Shown: piece after piece, positions 26,059 through 36,587 of the stretch
How the letters are laid out: each line of letters starts with the position of its first letter
How positions within the stretch are numbered: the first letter of the stretch is position 1
Assembly: GCF_026230175.1 (NCBI RefSeq)
Contig: NZ_CP104208.1
Coordinates: forward strand, 2,542,001 to 2,606,000
DNA: 64,000 nucleotides
DNA from: Desulfovibrio mangrovi
Lineage (GTDB): Bacteria; Desulfobacterota; Desulfovibrionia; Desulfovibrionales; Desulfovibrionaceae
Direction: 5' to 3'
Program-made: the position numbers and the translations under genes
The notes under the pieces: model-generated
Told to the model about the DNA's origin: nothing
The model's input: only the letters and a program-made list of their open reading frames with translations
The model's database searches: none

Positions 26059-26715
26059 TTAACCGGCAAGCGGACGAGCCATGCGAGAACCAAGCTCATA
26101 GGCGCGCTGACAGTCCTGCGGAAAGACCTCTTCGCGGCGCTTCCCCTTTGCGTTGCCATCAAACTTTGCCGACTCGTACTTGCCGTAATCGGAATACTGC
26201 AGGGTATCCGTACAGAGCATCACCTCACAGGGGCCGAAATGGGCCGACAACATTCGCTGCATAAAGGCAAAGTGAGGGCGGTAGCCGTAGCTGTCGATCA
26301 TCTCTTCCGGAACATTCATGGTATAGAGCAAAGCCGTGGGAATAACCCTGCCAAACTCGCAATGCCCGTCGACCGCATAGGGATTGTACGGGAAACACAG
26401 GCGTTCAAAACAGGCGCGCATAGCTGCCGTTTCGGTTCCGTAATAAATGGGAGAGCCAAGAATCAGCGCGTCTGCCTTCGCAATGCGCTCAAGTACCGGG
26501 GTAAGGTCATCCTTTACCGCACAGACACCGCGCACCTTCCGGTCCACGCGCTTGCAGGCGAAACAACTGATGCAGCCGGAGAATTGCAGGTCATACAGGT
26601 TAACCAGTTCCGTTTCCGCACCTTGAGAGGCCGCACCGGCCAGTGCATGCTCCAGCAGTGATACGGTATTCCAGTTCTTCTTACGCGGGCTGCCGTTCAG
26701 GGCTATAACGTTCAT
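26059..26715 (-). CDS. Flavodoxin-family (iron-sulfur flavoprotein-like) FMN oxidoreductase
   Basis: A 218-residue cytoplasmic flavoprotein. It opens with NVIALNGSPRKKNWNT, the FMN-phosphate loop of the NADPH-dependent FMN reductase fold, followed by a cysteine cluster FSGCISCFACKR...GVC that resembles the ligands of archaeal and clostridial iron-sulfur flavoproteins, and by ILGSPIYYGTETAAMRACFERL. It probably moves electrons in redox balance or xenobiotic reduction; donor and acceptor are unknown. The second ATG (26715) is chosen because GGAG lies seven bases before it but is too close to the first ATG (26721). It is a single gene. Confidence 0.85.
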   Translation of the reverse strand: MNVIALNGSPRKKNWNTVSLLEHALAGAASQGAETELVNLYDLQFSGCISCFACKRVDRKVRGVCAVKDDLTPVLERIAKADALILGSPIYYGTETAAMRACFERLCFPYNPYAVDGHCEFGRVIPTALLYTMNVPEEMIDSYGYRPHFAFMQRMLSAHFGPCEVMLCTDTLQYSDYGKYESAKFDGNAKGKRREEVFPQDCQRAYELGSRMARPLAG

Positions 26716-26825
26716 TTGCATTCTCCGTCGGGTTGGATTGAATAAGGTGGCCCATAGTAGCCCATGGAAACTTTTTTACAAGTACCCACTATATTGTGCC
26801 GTAGGTACCGATTATATACTATTGG

Positions 26826-26864
26826 TAAAAACAAAGGCCGGAGCGTTACCGCTCCGGCCTTTGT
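26826..26864 (-). terminator. Minus-strand terminator of prfC
   Basis: Fifteen-base perfect stem (ACAAAGGCCGGAGCG with complement), loop TTAC, and on the minus strand a T-run. It lies 24 nt beyond the prfC stop. Confidence 0.92.
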
Positions 26865-26887
26865 CATTCTTCTATTTTACTCAGCGT

Positions 26888-28474
26888 CTAGCTGATTTCT
26901 CGCGTAGTGCTGAACACGATCTTGGGGAATCGCTCAATGGCGGATTCCAGCTTCCACGGGTTCGGCGCGAGGTAGGCGAGACAACCTTCAGCGTCGATGG
27001 CGAGGTCGCTGCGATAGTAATCGGTGAAGTCGTCCAGCGCACGCTTGTCATCGCTGTGAATCCAGCGGGCGGTGGTGACAGAGACCGGCTCGTACAGGGC
27101 GTTCACGGCATATTCGTTCAGCAGGCGATGCACGATCACGTCGAACTGCAGCATACCGACCGCACCCAGGATGTAATCGCTGTTGGCAATGGGACGGAAC
27201 AGCTGCACTGCGCCTTCTTCAGCCAACTGCTCAAGGCCCTTCTGCAGCTGCTTGCGCTTCATGGGGTCCCTGAGCTGCACGCGGCGGAAGTGTTCCGGCG
27301 AGAAGCTGGGAATGCCCACGAACTTGAGCGGTTCCTTGTCGGTGAAGGTGTCACCGATCTTGATGGTGCCGTGGTTGTGAATACCGATGATGTCGCCGGG
27401 GTAGGCTTCTTCAACACCGGTACGGTCCTGCGCCATGAAGATAGTGGCGTTGGCGATGGTAAAGTCCTTGCCCACGCGGTGGTGCTTAACTTTCATGCCG
27501 CGCGTGAACTTGCCGGAGCATATACGCATGAACGCGATACGGTCGCGGTGGTTCTTGTCCATGTTCGCCTGAATCTTGAACACCACGCCGGAAAATTCCT
27601 CTTCGTAGGGAGAAACTTCGCGGGTCGTGGTCGGACGCGGCTGGGGCGGAGGCGCAAGCTCCACGAAGGAATCCAGCATTTCCTGCACACCGAAGTTGTT
27701 CACGGCGGAACCGAAGAACACGGGGGTCTGCTCGCCCTTACGGTAGCGCTCCAGATCAAAGGGGTTACCCGCACCCTGCAGCAGCTCAAGCTCCTCACGC
27801 AGCTGGTGCACCTGATCGCCCAGAATCTCGTCCAGACGCGGATCGTTCAGATCCTTGAACACCTCGCCCTGCTGGCGCTTGCCGCCGTGCACGGCGGAGA
27901 ACAGATGCAGTTCGTTCTTGTAGAGGTTCCACGTCCCCTTGAAGGTGCTGCCCATGCCAATGGGCCACGTAAGCGGCGCGCATTCGATCTTCAGACGCTC
28001 TTCAATGTCCGCCATGACGGCGAAAGGATCAAGACCGTCGCGGTCCAGCTTGTTGATGAAGGTCAGAATGGGCGTATTGCGCAGGCGGCACACGTCCATC
28101 AGCTTCAACGTCTGGGTTTCTACGCCCTTGGCCACGTCGATGACCAGCAGGCCGGAGTCCACGGCGGTGAGCACGCGGTAGGTGTCTTCGGAGAAGTCCT
28201 GGTGACCGGGAGTGTCCAGCAGGTTGATTTCATACCCGTTGTACTCGAACTTCATCACCGAGGAGGTGACGGAAATGCCGCGCTCCTGCTCCATGGCCAT
28301 CCAGTCGGACGTGGCATGGCGCGCCGCCTTGCGCGACTTGACCGAACCCGCCATCTGGATTGCGCCACCGTACAGCAGCAGCTTTTCCGTCAGGGTGGTC
28401 TTACCCGCGTCAGGGTGGCTGATAATGCCGAACGTGCGGCGTTTGTCTACTTCGCGCTTCAATTCCTTGCTCAT
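26888..28474 (-). CDS. prfC: Peptide chain release factor 3
   Basis: A GTPase that releases RF1 or RF2 from the ribosome after translation stops. It has 528 residues, the normal size. The G domain has G1 [13 protein letters not shown], the switch region [11 protein letters not shown]3 [12 protein letters not shown] and G4 NKLDR; after it come the [20 protein letters not shown] and domain II/III regions characteristic of RF3 rather than EF-G. The gene stands alone on the minus strand, bounded by a strong terminator downstream. Confidence 0.96.
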   Translation of the reverse strand: MSKELKREVDKRRTFGIISHPDAGKTTLTEKLLLYGGAIQMAGSVKSRKAARHATSDWMAMEQERGISVTSSVMKFEYNGYEINLLDTPGHQDFSEDTYRVLTAVDSGLLVIDVAKGVETQTLKLMDVCRLRNTPILTFINKLDRDGLDPFAVMADIEERLKIECAPLTWPIGMGSTFKGTWNLYKNELHLFSAVHGGKRQQGEVFKDLNDPRLDEILGDQVHQLREELELLQGAGNPFDLERYRKGEQTPVFFGSAVNNFGVQEMLDSFVELAPPPQPRPTTTREVSPYEEEFSGVVFKIQANMDKNHRDRIAFMRICSGKFTRGMKVKHHRVGKDFTIANATIFMAQDRTGVEEAYPGDIIGIHNHGTIKIGDTFTDKEPLKFVGIPSFSPEHFRRVQLRDPMKRKQLQKGLEQLAEEGAVQLFRPIANSDYILGAVGMLQFDVIVHRLLNEYAVNALYEPVSVTTARWIHSDDKRALDDFTDYYRSDLAIDAEGCLAYLAPNPWKLESAIERFPKIVFSTTREIS

Positions 28475-28607
28475 GATCCCGATCCTCGAAAAATTTCTCC
28501 CGCACGTGAATGCTGTTCCACGCGCAAAGGCCCCCGTTTATGCCTCAAGCTTAAAGCGGGGTCAACTCCAACGCCATGCGGCGCGGGACGGGAGTTGCGA
28601 GAGGAGC

Positions 28608-28940
28608 CTAGAACCCGAAGTACCGTCCGGCAGCCACGCAGGCCATGCCAACGGCCACGGTGCCGAAGAAACTCTCGGTGCGCCACGCCACAAGGAAGGT
28701 GGGCACGGCGGCGAGCAGCGGCAGGTTGTTCATGTTCAGGGCGATGTTGCCGTCCTGCACGAGCAACGCAGGCGCCAGCAGGGCACTGAGAATGGCGGCG
28801 GGCACATAGCTGAGCCAGCGGATGACCACGGGCGGCAGTTCGCGGGACGAGAGCGCCCATACGGGCAGAAGGCGCGGCAGATACGTGACGGCGGCCATGC
28901 CGAGGATGATGGTGAAAACGAGGGTATCGGAAGTTATCAT
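28608..28940 (-). CDS. azlD: Branched-chain amino-acid exporter small subunit AzlD
   Basis: A 110-residue membrane protein with about four hydrophobic segments (TLVFTIILGMAAVTYL, AAILSALLAPALL, LAAVPTFLVAW and TVAVGMACVAAG). With AzlC it forms the LIV-E type exporter for branched-chain amino acids. RYLPRLLP-like motif TYLPRLLP near residue 20 is typical. Its ATG overlaps the azlC stop by four bases and GGAG lies just upstream, so it is the second gene of azlCD. Confidence 0.9.
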   Translation of the reverse strand: MITSDTLVFTIILGMAAVTYLPRLLPVWALSSRELPPVVIRWLSYVPAAILSALLAPALLVQDGNIALNMNNLPLLAAVPTFLVAWRTESFFGTVAVGMACVAAGRYFGF

Positions 28941-29734
28941 GACCGGCTCCTGTCAGCGCTCGGGGTGCTTTGATCCGAGGCATTCCGAAAGGACAGCACG
29001 GTGCCCGCGGTTGCCCCGCATATGGTTGCGAGAATCACGTTCCACTGCCCCGCTCCGGCCAGCATGAACGTGACGGACATGACGGCGGAAAGCACGGCCA
29101 CCACCACATGCATGTTGGTGCGCACCTGCCCCACGAGAAGGGCGATGAACATGGCGGACAGCGCGTAATCAAGCCCCAGCGGTTTCACGTCTCCTATGAG
29201 ATTGCTTCCGAATATGCCGAGCGCACTCCCCGCCACCCACGAGAGCTGGGCGGTGGCGTTCAGGGCGTAGGTCTCAGCCGCGCCGGTGCGTCCTTCAGGA
29301 AAACGACGGGCGTGCAGCGCGAACGATTCGTCGGTCAGTTCGAACGTGAACAGGGCCTGCTGCAGGCGCGTCCAGTTGCGCAGATATGGGGCCAGCGCAG
29401 CAGACATGAGCAGATGCCGCAGGTTGACCACAAAGGTGGTCAGCACGATGGAAACCGGCGATGCCGCTGCAGCCAGCAGGCTCACCGCAATGAACTGTGC
29501 CGAACCGGCATACACCAGCACGGACATGAGCACGGTGTTCCATTCCGAAATCCCCACCTTGCGCGCCAGAACGCCGTAGGCGAACCCCACGGGCAGATAG
29601 CCCATCACGATGGGCAGCGCCTGCCGCACCCCTTCCCATATGCCGGAAGCGGATGTCCGGCGTTGCGTCTCTGTAATCACCTGTTCCACGTTGCTCTCCG
29701 TGATCGCCACAGCGTTTCCGTACCGATATGTCAT
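28937..29734 (-). CDS. azlC: Branched-chain amino-acid exporter large subunit AzlC
   Basis: A 265-residue inner-membrane permease with about seven hydrophobic segments. The family signature is complete: ALPIVMGYLPVGFAYG, GISEWNTVLMSVLVYAGSAQF, FVVNLRHLLMSAAL and FELTDESFA. I start it at ATG 29734 (AAGGG eight bases upstream); the frame stays open for 45 more codons but those run into the likely operators and are not protein-like. The divergent MocR-type gene starts 170 nt away, and three direct repeats lie between them, pointing to control by that regulator. Confidence 0.9.
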   Translation of the reverse strand: MTYRYGNAVAITESNVEQVITETQRRTSASGIWEGVRQALPIVMGYLPVGFAYGVLARKVGISEWNTVLMSVLVYAGSAQFIAVSLLAAAASPVSIVLTTFVVNLRHLLMSAALAPYLRNWTRLQQALFTFELTDESFALHARRFPEGRTGAAETYALNATAQLSWVAGSALGIFGSNLIGDVKPLGLDYALSAMFIALLVGQVRTNMHVVVAVLSAVMSVTFMLAGAGQWNVILATICGATAGTVLSFRNASDQSTPSADRSRS

Positions 29735-29818
29735 GCGGAATGCCCTTGCATACTTCGCCAGAATGGATCGGAGAAACATCTGTCCCTGCGGGCAGCATCG
29801 TCCGTCCGCTTGCAGAGA

Positions 29819-29874
29819 ACCATAAAAGCTGTCACCATAACAGACACAGTTTTTACAAAAATCGACCATAACAG
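29819..29874. promoter_or_regulatory. Three direct repeats, likely MocR operator
   Basis: ACCATAAAAG (29819-29828), ACCATAACAG (29834-29843) and ACCATAACAG (29865-29874) lie in the azlC/mocR gap, with start-to-start distances of 15 and 31 bp. MocR-type regulators are known to bind direct repeats, so these are the best candidate sites for the neighbouring protein. Confidence 0.6.
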
Positions 29875-29903
29875 ATTTCCCTGACCAGCATTACGAGACC
29901 GCC

Positions 29904-31373
29904 ATGCACCGCCAAGCCCCCCCCGTTTCTTCCGACGACACGCCCCAGACAGCCTCTCACGAAACGTTCCGCTATCACCATGTGGAGCAGCAGATTCTGG
30001 GCATGATCGAGTCAGGCCGCTTCAAATCCGGAGACAGACTGCCTTCGCTGCGCTCGCTGTGCACCAGCATGGGCGTGAGCCTTGCGACCGTGAATCACGC
30101 CTATATGGAACTGGAGCGCAAGGGCATCATCGAGGCCCGCCCGCGCTCGGGCTACTTTGTACGCAAGCCAAGCGCACCGCTGCCGCTGCCGGTCACGGAG
30201 AAAAGTACGCCTGAGATCGGGGAGGAAAACCGCACCAACCTCATCCAGACCGTACTTGAGGCAGTGGGCAACAAGAACCTCATCTCCTTCGGCTGCGTCA
30301 CACCGGACCCCGCCCTGCTTCCGGGCAAGGCGCTTGCGCGCATCATGCAGGACGTGACGCGCCTTTCCACCTACGACTCGCTCTCTTATGAAGTCATTCA
30401 GGGCAATCCGGAACTGCGCAAGCAGATCGCATGGCGGGCGCAGGAACTGGGGCTCGGCATACAGTCCGATGACGTGCTCATCACGGCTGGCACCATGGAA
30501 GCGCTGCACATTGCCCTGCGCGCCATCACCCGCCCCGGCGACAGCGTGGTCATCCAATCCCCCACCTATTTCTGTCTCGTGCAGTTGCTGGAGAATCTGG
30601 GCCTGCGCGCCATCGAGGTGCCTTCCAGCCCCGAACACGGCATATCCCCCGACGCACTGCATGAGGCCATCACCAAGTTCGACGTGGCAGCCTGCATCCT
30701 TTCGCCCAACTTCAACAATCCTGACGGTTCGCTGATGCCGGACGAGGCCAAGCGGGAAATTGTGGAAATGCTGGCCAGCCGTGGAATCCCTCTGGTGGAG
30801 GACGACGTGGCCGGCGACGAGCATTTCGGCCCGAACCGCCCCGCTCCGCTCAAGGCCTTCGACAGAAAAGGCGGGGTGACGTTGTGCTCCTCGTTCTCAA
30901 AGACCATTGCGCCGGGCTATCGCTGCGGCTGGATGCTGCCGGGCAAGATCATGCGCAAAGCGCTGGAGATAAAGGCGACCACGAATGTGTGCTGCGCCAG
31001 CCCGACCCAGATGGTGGTGGCGGAATTTCTGCGGCAGGGGTTGTATGAGCGCCACCTGAAACGGCTGCGCGTGGCTACGGAACGGCAGATGCAGACCATT
31101 CAGCATCATCTGGCCATGCATTTTCCGGAAGGAACGGGCGTAACGCGCCCCAAGGGAGGCGGGTTTCTGTGGGTCTCGCTGCCGGAGAAGGTGGACAGCG
31201 TGCAGTTGTTCAAGGAGGCCAAGGCGCAGGGCATTCTCATCTCCCCCGGCCCCATCTTCACTACCCGCGACCAGTTCCGCAACTACATCCGCCTCTCCTG
31301 CTGCGGCGTGTGGCACGAACGCATGGAACAGGGACTCAAAACCCTCGGAGAGCTTGCCGGAAAACTGGCGTAG
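29904..31373 (+). CDS. MocR-type regulator: GntR helix-turn-helix fused to an aminotransferase domain
   Basis: A 489-residue PLP-dependent transcription regulator. Residues about 20-95 are the GntR winged helix (IESGRFKSGDRLPSLRSLC, LATVNHAYMELERKGIIEAR). The rest is a class I aminotransferase fold with the cofactor lysine at Lys333 in SFSKTIAPGYRCGW, and the PNFNNPDG loop. In known MocR proteins the aminotransferase part senses an amino acid or vitamin. The divergent azlCD exporter and the shared direct-repeat sites suggest that it controls export of a branched-chain amino acid or related amine. The gene stands alone on the plus strand. Confidence 0.92.
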   Translation: MHRQAPPVSSDDTPQTASHETFRYHHVEQQILGMIESGRFKSGDRLPSLRSLCTSMGVSLATVNHAYMELERKGIIEARPRSGYFVRKPSAPLPLPVTEKSTPEIGEENRTNLIQTVLEAVGNKNLISFGCVTPDPALLPGKALARIMQDVTRLSTYDSLSYEVIQGNPELRKQIAWRAQELGLGIQSDDVLITAGTMEALHIALRAITRPGDSVVIQSPTYFCLVQLLENLGLRAIEVPSSPEHGISPDALHEAITKFDVAACILSPNFNNPDGSLMPDEAKREIVEMLASRGIPLVEDDVAGDEHFGPNRPAPLKAFDRKGGVTLCSSFSKTIAPGYRCGWMLPGKIMRKALEIKATTNVCCASPTQMVVAEFLRQGLYERHLKRLRVATERQMQTIQHHLAMHFPEGTGVTRPKGGGFLWVSLPEKVDSVQLFKEAKAQGILISPGPIFTTRDQFRNYIRLSCCGVWHERMEQGLKTLGELAGKLA

Positions 31374-31537
31374 CTTGCACTAACTCTTTTCTTTTTCCCC
31401 AAAGCCTTCATGCCAATCGCATACGCTTGTCATGCTGGCGGGACGGACCAGAGCACACCCGCGCCCTCTCTCCCGACATGCCGCGCCGATTGGAAGCGCT
31501 TCGCTTCCACGGCAGAACGGCACCATCGGCCAGCTAA

Positions 31538-32782
31538 CTACCCACTACACCCCGCACACCGCCCTCTCCCCACGCTGCCCTTGCGGCCTGCGTAGGCCCG
31601 CGCAAGCCCTCCGGTAGACGTTTCGCGGTACAGACTGGGCAGATCATGCCCCGTGGTCGCCATGACGGAAACCACCTCGTCAAAGGGGATGCGATGGGTG
31701 CCATCGGAAAGAATGGCCATCTGTGCGCCTGAAACCGCACGGGTGGCGGCGCAGGCGTTACGCTCAATGCAGGGAATCTGTACGAGTCCGTCCACCGGAT
31801 CGCAGGTCAGCCCGAGATGGTGCTCCAACCCCATCTCGGCAGCATATTCTATCTGCCGGAGCGATCCGCCCATAAGCTGAGTGGCGGCGGCACAAGCCAT
31901 GGAACAGGCGGCCCCCACTTCACCCTGACAGCCCACTTCCGCACCGGAGATGGACCCGTTATGCTTGATCACGTTGCCGAACAGAGCGGCTGTGGCAAGG
32001 GCGCGCAGCATGTCGCGTTCGCCCAGATGCTGGGTCTCCATGAGATAACGCAATACGGCGGGCATCACGCCGCTGGCCCCGCAGGTGGGGGCGGTGACGA
32101 CCACGCCACCGGCGGCGTTCTCTTCGGAAACGGCCATGGCGTAGGCAGTAATCAGTCCGGTCTGCTGCATATCCTGCGAAGCAAGGCGGGTTCGGCGGTA
32201 GTAGCTCCACGCATGGCGGCGCAGGCCGATGGAACCGGGCAATACCCCCTGCGTGTCCAGCCCGCGTGCTACGGCATCCTGCATGGTCTGCCAGACTTCA
32301 CGCAGAAAGTCCCAGATTTCCGGCCCTTCACAGGTCTGCACGTACTCCCAGTAGGCGATGCCCTTTTCCTCGCAATGGGCCATAATGCTGGCCATGTCCG
32401 GCAGGGCATAGACACGGCGGCGCTCCGAGGCAGACTCTCCGGCCACGCGGATGGCACCGCCGCCCACGCTGTACACCGTGGAGCTTTCCGTAACAGTGCC
32501 TTGCGCGTCGAGCGCTTCGAAAACCATTCCGTTGGGATGCTCGGGCAGTTTGTCCGAAGGCCGCCAGACAACCTCCGTCCTCTCCGCGCCCAGCACATCA
32601 AGCACTGCGGCATCGGTAAGGTGCCCCTTGCCGGTTGCGCCAAGGCTCTCAAACAGATGCACCCGATACCGTATGGCATCGGGCGTGCGGGAAAGGAATT
32701 GCAGCGCCGCATTGCGCGGCCCCATGGTATGGCTGGAAGAAGGGCCTACCCCGATCCGGTACAGTTCTCTGATGCTTTCCAT
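31538..32782 (-). CDS. sdaA: L-serine ammonia-lyase (iron-sulfur serine dehydratase)
   Basis: Converts L-serine to pyruvate and ammonia with an oxygen-sensitive [4Fe-4S] cluster. The 414-residue, single-chain form has the beta domain first ([20 protein letters not shown], near residue 1) and the alpha domain after it, with [49 protein letters not shown]. The cysteines in these three motifs hold the cluster. The C-terminus extends about 18 residues beyond the usual RETSxGGLA end with a Gly/Arg/Cys-rich tail. ATG 32782 is chosen because AAGGAG lies five bases upstream. Confidence 0.93.
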   Translation of the reverse strand: MESIRELYRIGVGPSSSHTMGPRNAALQFLSRTPDAIRYRVHLFESLGATGKGHLTDAAVLDVLGAERTEVVWRPSDKLPEHPNGMVFEALDAQGTVTESSTVYSVGGGAIRVAGESASERRRVYALPDMASIMAHCEEKGIAYWEYVQTCEGPEIWDFLREVWQTMQDAVARGLDTQGVLPGSIGLRRHAWSYYRRTRLASQDMQQTGLITAYAMAVSEENAAGGVVVTAPTCGASGVMPAVLRYLMETQHLGERDMLRALATAALFGNVIKHNGSISGAEVGCQGEVGAACSMACAAATQLMGGSLRQIEYAAEMGLEHHLGLTCDPVDGLVQIPCIERNACAATRAVSGAQMAILSDGTHRIPFDEVVSVMATTGHDLPSLYRETSTGGLARAYAGRKGSVGRGRCAGCSG

Positions 32783-32895
32783 ATGCGCTCCTTGACTCGG
32801 AATACGCATAACCACCGGGAATTGCAATATCAATCAGATTGAATGAAAACAAATGCGGCTCAGCAATATTTCCATCACTGAAACACGCCGAACAA

Positions 32896-34017
32896 TCAGC
32901 CCATCGGCACCTGCACGTAGAAGACCGTACCATCTACGGGAGAGGACTCAAACGAGACGCTGCCTCCAAGATAGTTGGTCACGAACATGCGGGCACTATA
33001 GGTACCCAGTCCGCGCCCCCTGCCCTTGGTAGAAAAGGTCCGCTGGAACATCTGAGCCTGCACATGCTTGGGAATGAACGGCCTGCTGCGGATGTAGAAA
33101 TGAATGTACTTTCCGCTCCGCAGAAAACCCATTTTCACCTCATCGTCCTGCGCAGAGGCTTCCAACGCATTCTTCAACAGATTCTCCAGAGACCTTTGCA
33201 GCAGGGTTCTGTCGGTAACGAAGACGATATCTCCCCCGGAATCGTCAACAACAATATGCTTACCGTGTGCACACCCCATCAGCTCACCTAGCAGTTTCAT
33301 ATCCTGCATAAGCTGGCTGGCCTGCACCGGCTCCTGCATCACCGTCAGTTCACCCTGTTCGGCAGAAAATACACTCTGTAAAAACCCTACCTCATGAATA
33401 AGCTGCTCGGCACGCTCCGCCGCCGCGTGAGCTAGCTCCATATGCGCGCTGTCCACCTGCTCACCCATGATACGCACGGCCCCCAGAATACCGCCCAGGG
33501 CGTTCAGGGAATCATGCAGGAACAGGCTCTCCAACACTTCCTTATACTTTTCCCTCGAAATGTCAGTAAGATACATAAGCGCAAAACAATCTGATCCAAT
33601 CTCGATCCTGAACGCCTGCACGCGAAGGTTAAGTGCATTGATACGCCCCTGACGTTCCGTCAGCACTCTGCTTTCCTCGGACCGGGCGCCGGTTTCACGA
33701 GCGCCGATAACAGCCTTCACGTTGCCGCAGAACTCACAGGCCCCGGAATTACCGCACCCCGCCGTGTTCACGGAATGAACACACGAAACCAACTCACCCG
33801 GACGTTTACCCAACAGTTCCTCAAAAGAATCCACCGCAAACAGGGAGATGGCGGCCGTATTGGCAAACACGACCTCGCGGTCCGTATTCAAGACAATAAA
33901 GGGCATGGGCACTGTCTCGGCCAGTGCTCCCTGCAAGCGCGTTGCAACCAGCGCATACTGCCGCCGCACCTCGGGTGTAGCCCTCGTGTTACCTGTTTCC
34001 GTCGTATCGGTTTTCAT
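32896..34017 (-). CDS. Cytoplasmic PAS-domain histidine kinase with a cysteine cluster
   Basis: A 373-residue soluble sensor kinase. A PAS domain (about residues 28-150) carries Cys79, Cys88, Cys94 and Cys97 in the pattern C-x8-C-x5-C-x2-C, a cluster seen in other PAS sensors of anaerobes that could bind a metal or iron-sulfur centre. The kinase part has a variant H-box, FLHDSLNALGG, then N-box LENLLKNALEAS and the late G-box GRGLGTYSARMF, so it should bind ATP. No receiver follows. The start is M at 34017 with a GGGGGTG ribosome site; 21 codons upstream are unlikely. The partner regulator is not obvious. Confidence 0.88.
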   Translation of the reverse strand: MKTDTTETGNTRATPEVRRQYALVATRLQGALAETVPMPFIVLNTDREVVFANTAAISLFAVDSFEELLGKRPGELVSCVHSVNTAGCGNSGACEFCGNVKAVIGARETGARSEESRVLTERQGRINALNLRVQAFRIEIGSDCFALMYLTDISREKYKEVLESLFLHDSLNALGGILGAVRIMGEQVDSAHMELAHAAAERAEQLIHEVGFLQSVFSAEQGELTVMQEPVQASQLMQDMKLLGELMGCAHGKHIVVDDSGGDIVFVTDRTLLQRSLENLLKNALEASAQDDEVKMGFLRSGKYIHFYIRSRPFIPKHVQAQMFQRTFSTKGRGRGLGTYSARMFVTNYLGGSVSFESSPVDGTVFYVQVPMG

Positions 34018-34098
34018 GCCCACCCCCTTTCTTCCCACAAACCTTACAAAAACCATCGCCTGAAACGAGAGTGCAGGCAAGAATATTTGTACGCATAC

Positions 34099-36585
34099 TT
34101 ACTCTTTCAACCTGTTCCACCCACGCTGAATCGCCAGATGCCATGCAGTACCGAGAGCCGCAAAAAGCTCACCCTTGTTCACGGGCTTGCCCACAAAAGC
34201 ATCCATGCCCCCCCGTAAAAAGCGTTCCCTGTCACCGGACATGGCGTGAGCGGTAAGAGCCACTATGGGAATGTTTCTGCAAGGCAAATGCGAAGCCCGC
34301 ACCCGCTGGGTGGCTTCAAGGCCACTGACCACAGGCATCTGCACGTCCATGAGCACAATGTCCGGAGTGCCTTGCATAATATGGTTCAGGGCCTCTTCCC
34401 CGTTGGCAGCCTGCAACACCACGTGCCCGTGGTCTTCAAGAAAATACGCAAGAAATTCCCTGTTCAGTTCATTGTCTTCAGCGAGCAGTATATGCAGCGG
34501 AGGAAGAGCATCGGACGATTCTTCAGAACAGTCCTCACTAACGACCTCCGGTTCCGGCGCAACAAGGCGCATGCCAAGGGTGAAATAAAAACGGCTGCCC
34601 TTGCCGAACACGCTTTCCACGCGAAGCTGCCCCCCCATGATCTCAACCAGTTGCTTGCAAATTGCCAGCCCCAGACCGCTGCCTCCATGCTGGCGGGAAA
34701 GCGAACCGTCCAACTGCGAAAAACTGTCGAACAAATCCTGAATCCGGTCTTCCGGAATGCCTATGCCCGTATCCGAAACGGAAAAAGCCACTTCCTGCCG
34801 ATCGCCATCCCGCATCCGCAAGAGGACACTGAGGAGCACGCGCCCGCCCGAGTCGGTGAACTTGATGGCATTATCGAGCAGATTGACCAGTACCTGGCGC
34901 AGACGGCCCGCATCCCCCTCCACTCCTTTCTCGACATCATGCGAGACTTCCAGAGAAAGATGCACACCTTTGGCCCCGGCCTTGAGACGCATGGGCTCCA
35001 CAATGTCTTCAAGCACCTCGACCAGATCATACGGACGCGAGACCAGCGTCATCTTGCCCGCCTCAATACGGGAGAAGTCCAGAACATCGTTGATGACGGC
35101 CAGCAGCCCGTCGGAAACATTCTTGATGATGGCGAAATAACGCTGCCACTTCTGCGGAGGTTCCTCGTTCAGCGCCACTTCCGTAATACCCATGATCCCG
35201 CTGATGGGGGTTCGGAGTTCGTGGCTGATGTTGGCCACAAACTGCCCTTTCAGCTCGTTGGCATACTCGGCCGCATCCTTGGCGGAACGAAGGGCCGTTT
35301 CGTATTCCTCGCGAATGGTGATATCCGACAAAACGGCCATAACGGATTCCACCCGCCCTCTGTCATCCGCAAGGGGCTGCGCATGCGCCTGATACACCCG
35401 CCCCCCCACCGTCAACGTAAACGAAGTGCACGTGCCTCCAAACACGACGTTCCGATGCGCAACGATAAGCGACGCCACATCATGCGGAAGAACATCTTCC
35501 GGCAGTCTGCCTTCCAGCTCGGCCCTGTTCCATCCGGCTGCCTCAAGCGCTTGCCCGGCAGCAATCAGTATCCGACCGGAACGATCAAAGAGCACAATGA
35601 TGCCTGAGGGATAGTTTTCGGCAAGTGTCCGGTAATCCTTTTCCCGTCTTGCCACGGCCTCGCGGGCATTCATCAGCAGACGGTTCTGCCTGTAGGCTGC
35701 GTAGGTTCCCCACCCTCCCAGAATACCGAAAATAACGAACAGGGCCGCCTGCCAGTTTCTGCGGGCAAGCCATTCTGACAACACGCCTTCCATGGAAACC
35801 GAGAGAACAAACTTGAGCGGATACCGGACAGCGGCATAGACCAGCGTGTAGCTATCCCCATCCGTCAACGATGCCTTTCTCCCGGGAACCACCACTTTTT
35901 CCATGGCAGGCACCCTGAAGTCCGTATTCCTATGCTGCAACGATGCTGGCCATGTGGCGAGCGTTTCGCCTTCTCCCGTCAGCAGCAGGACATAGTCCAC
36001 CCCTTCACGGCTGCGGGTTCTCTGGTCGTAGTATGAAGAAGGGGCCACCGTGGCAAAGAGCATGCCGCTGCATTTGTCCCCCACGCCACCCAAGCGGCGG
36101 CTGAAAATGAGCATCCCCGGGGCATAGCCGTCCGGCAGTTGCGTGCTGAAGGACACGCGCTCAAGCTTGTTGCGATTCGCCTCAAACAGGGAAGCAACAT
36201 CTGCCCCGCTGAACTGCGAATCACCATGCAGCGTAAAACGCACCTCCCCGGAGGCATCAAGAACCATGAAATTACTCAGAGCCGGCAGATAAACCAGCGC
36301 CCGCGATGCAGCCAAACGCACCTGTTCTTCCGTCATGGATTCAAGGCGGCCCTTTTCCAGCTCAAGGCCAAGCTGCAGAAAGGTACTGTCTATGGCGTCG
36401 AAGAGGCGTTCGGTCTGCTCCTGCAACAGCCAGACGTGGTCTTCAAGGCGAAGCGAGGCGGTTCTGACTATCTGCCGTCTGTCTTCAATCAGGGAACGAT
36501 AGCCCAGATACCCCGATATCAGCAGCAGGCTGAACAGCATGACCAGAACCAGCAGAGGATTCCCCTTCAAAAGCTCCCGATGCAC
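34099..36585 (-). CDS. Membrane hybrid histidine kinase (periplasmic sensor-PAS-HisKA-HATPase-REC)
   Basis: An 828-residue inner-membrane sensor. Membrane segment 1 is residues about 10-29 and segment 2 about 280-300, enclosing a Cache-like periplasmic domain of 250 residues. Then come PAS (about 315-430), HisKA with phospho-His455 in [12 protein letters not shown], HATPase with [11 protein letters not shown] and GGSGLGLAI, and a receiver with Asp747 in LMDVQMP and the final GKPVNKGEL. The start codon is GTG 36585; the ribosome site GGGGAG overlaps the last codons of hemW, which ends only two bases upstream, so the two share a transcript. The ligand is unknown. Confidence 0.93.
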   Translation of the reverse strand: MHRELLKGNPLLVLVMLFSLLLISGYLGYRSLIEDRRQIVRTASLRLEDHVWLLQEQTERLFDAIDSTFLQLGLELEKGRLESMTEEQVRLAASRALVYLPALSNFMVLDASGEVRFTLHGDSQFSGADVASLFEANRNKLERVSFSTQLPDGYAPGMLIFSRRLGGVGDKCSGMLFATVAPSSYYDQRTRSREGVDYVLLLTGEGETLATWPASLQHRNTDFRVPAMEKVVVPGRKASLTDGDSYTLVYAAVRYPLKFVLSVSMEGVLSEWLARRNWQAALFVIFGILGGWGTYAAYRQNRLLMNAREAVARREKDYRTLAENYPSGIIVLFDRSGRILIAAGQALEAAGWNRAELEGRLPEDVLPHDVASLIVAHRNVVFGGTCTSFTLTVGGRVYQAHAQPLADDRGRVESVMAVLSDITIREEYETALRSAKDAAEYANELKGQFVANISHELRTPISGIMGITEVALNEEPPQKWQRYFAIIKNVSDGLLAVINDVLDFSRIEAGKMTLVSRPYDLVEVLEDIVEPMRLKAGAKGVHLSLEVSHDVEKGVEGDAGRLRQVLVNLLDNAIKFTDSGGRVLLSVLLRMRDGDRQEVAFSVSDTGIGIPEDRIQDLFDSFSQLDGSLSRQHGGSGLGLAICKQLVEIMGGQLRVESVFGKGSRFYFTLGMRLVAPEPEVVSEDCSEESSDALPPLHILLAEDNELNREFLAYFLEDHGHVVLQAANGEEALNHIMQGTPDIVLMDVQMPVVSGLEATQRVRASHLPCRNIPIVALTAHAMSGDRERFLRGGMDAFVGKPVNKGELFAALGTAWHLAIQRGWNRLKE

Positions 36586-36587
36586 GC

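Noticed and set aside
24711-26060. A larger mobile element or genomic island around the Fic module
   Set aside because: No integrase, transposase, tRNA target or flanking direct repeats were seen; only the AT-rich control region and the two genes differ from the surroundings.
26738-28789. A 683-codon plus-strand frame across prfC
   Set aside because: Antisense shadow of a well-conserved GTPase gene; no ribosome site and no recognisable motif.
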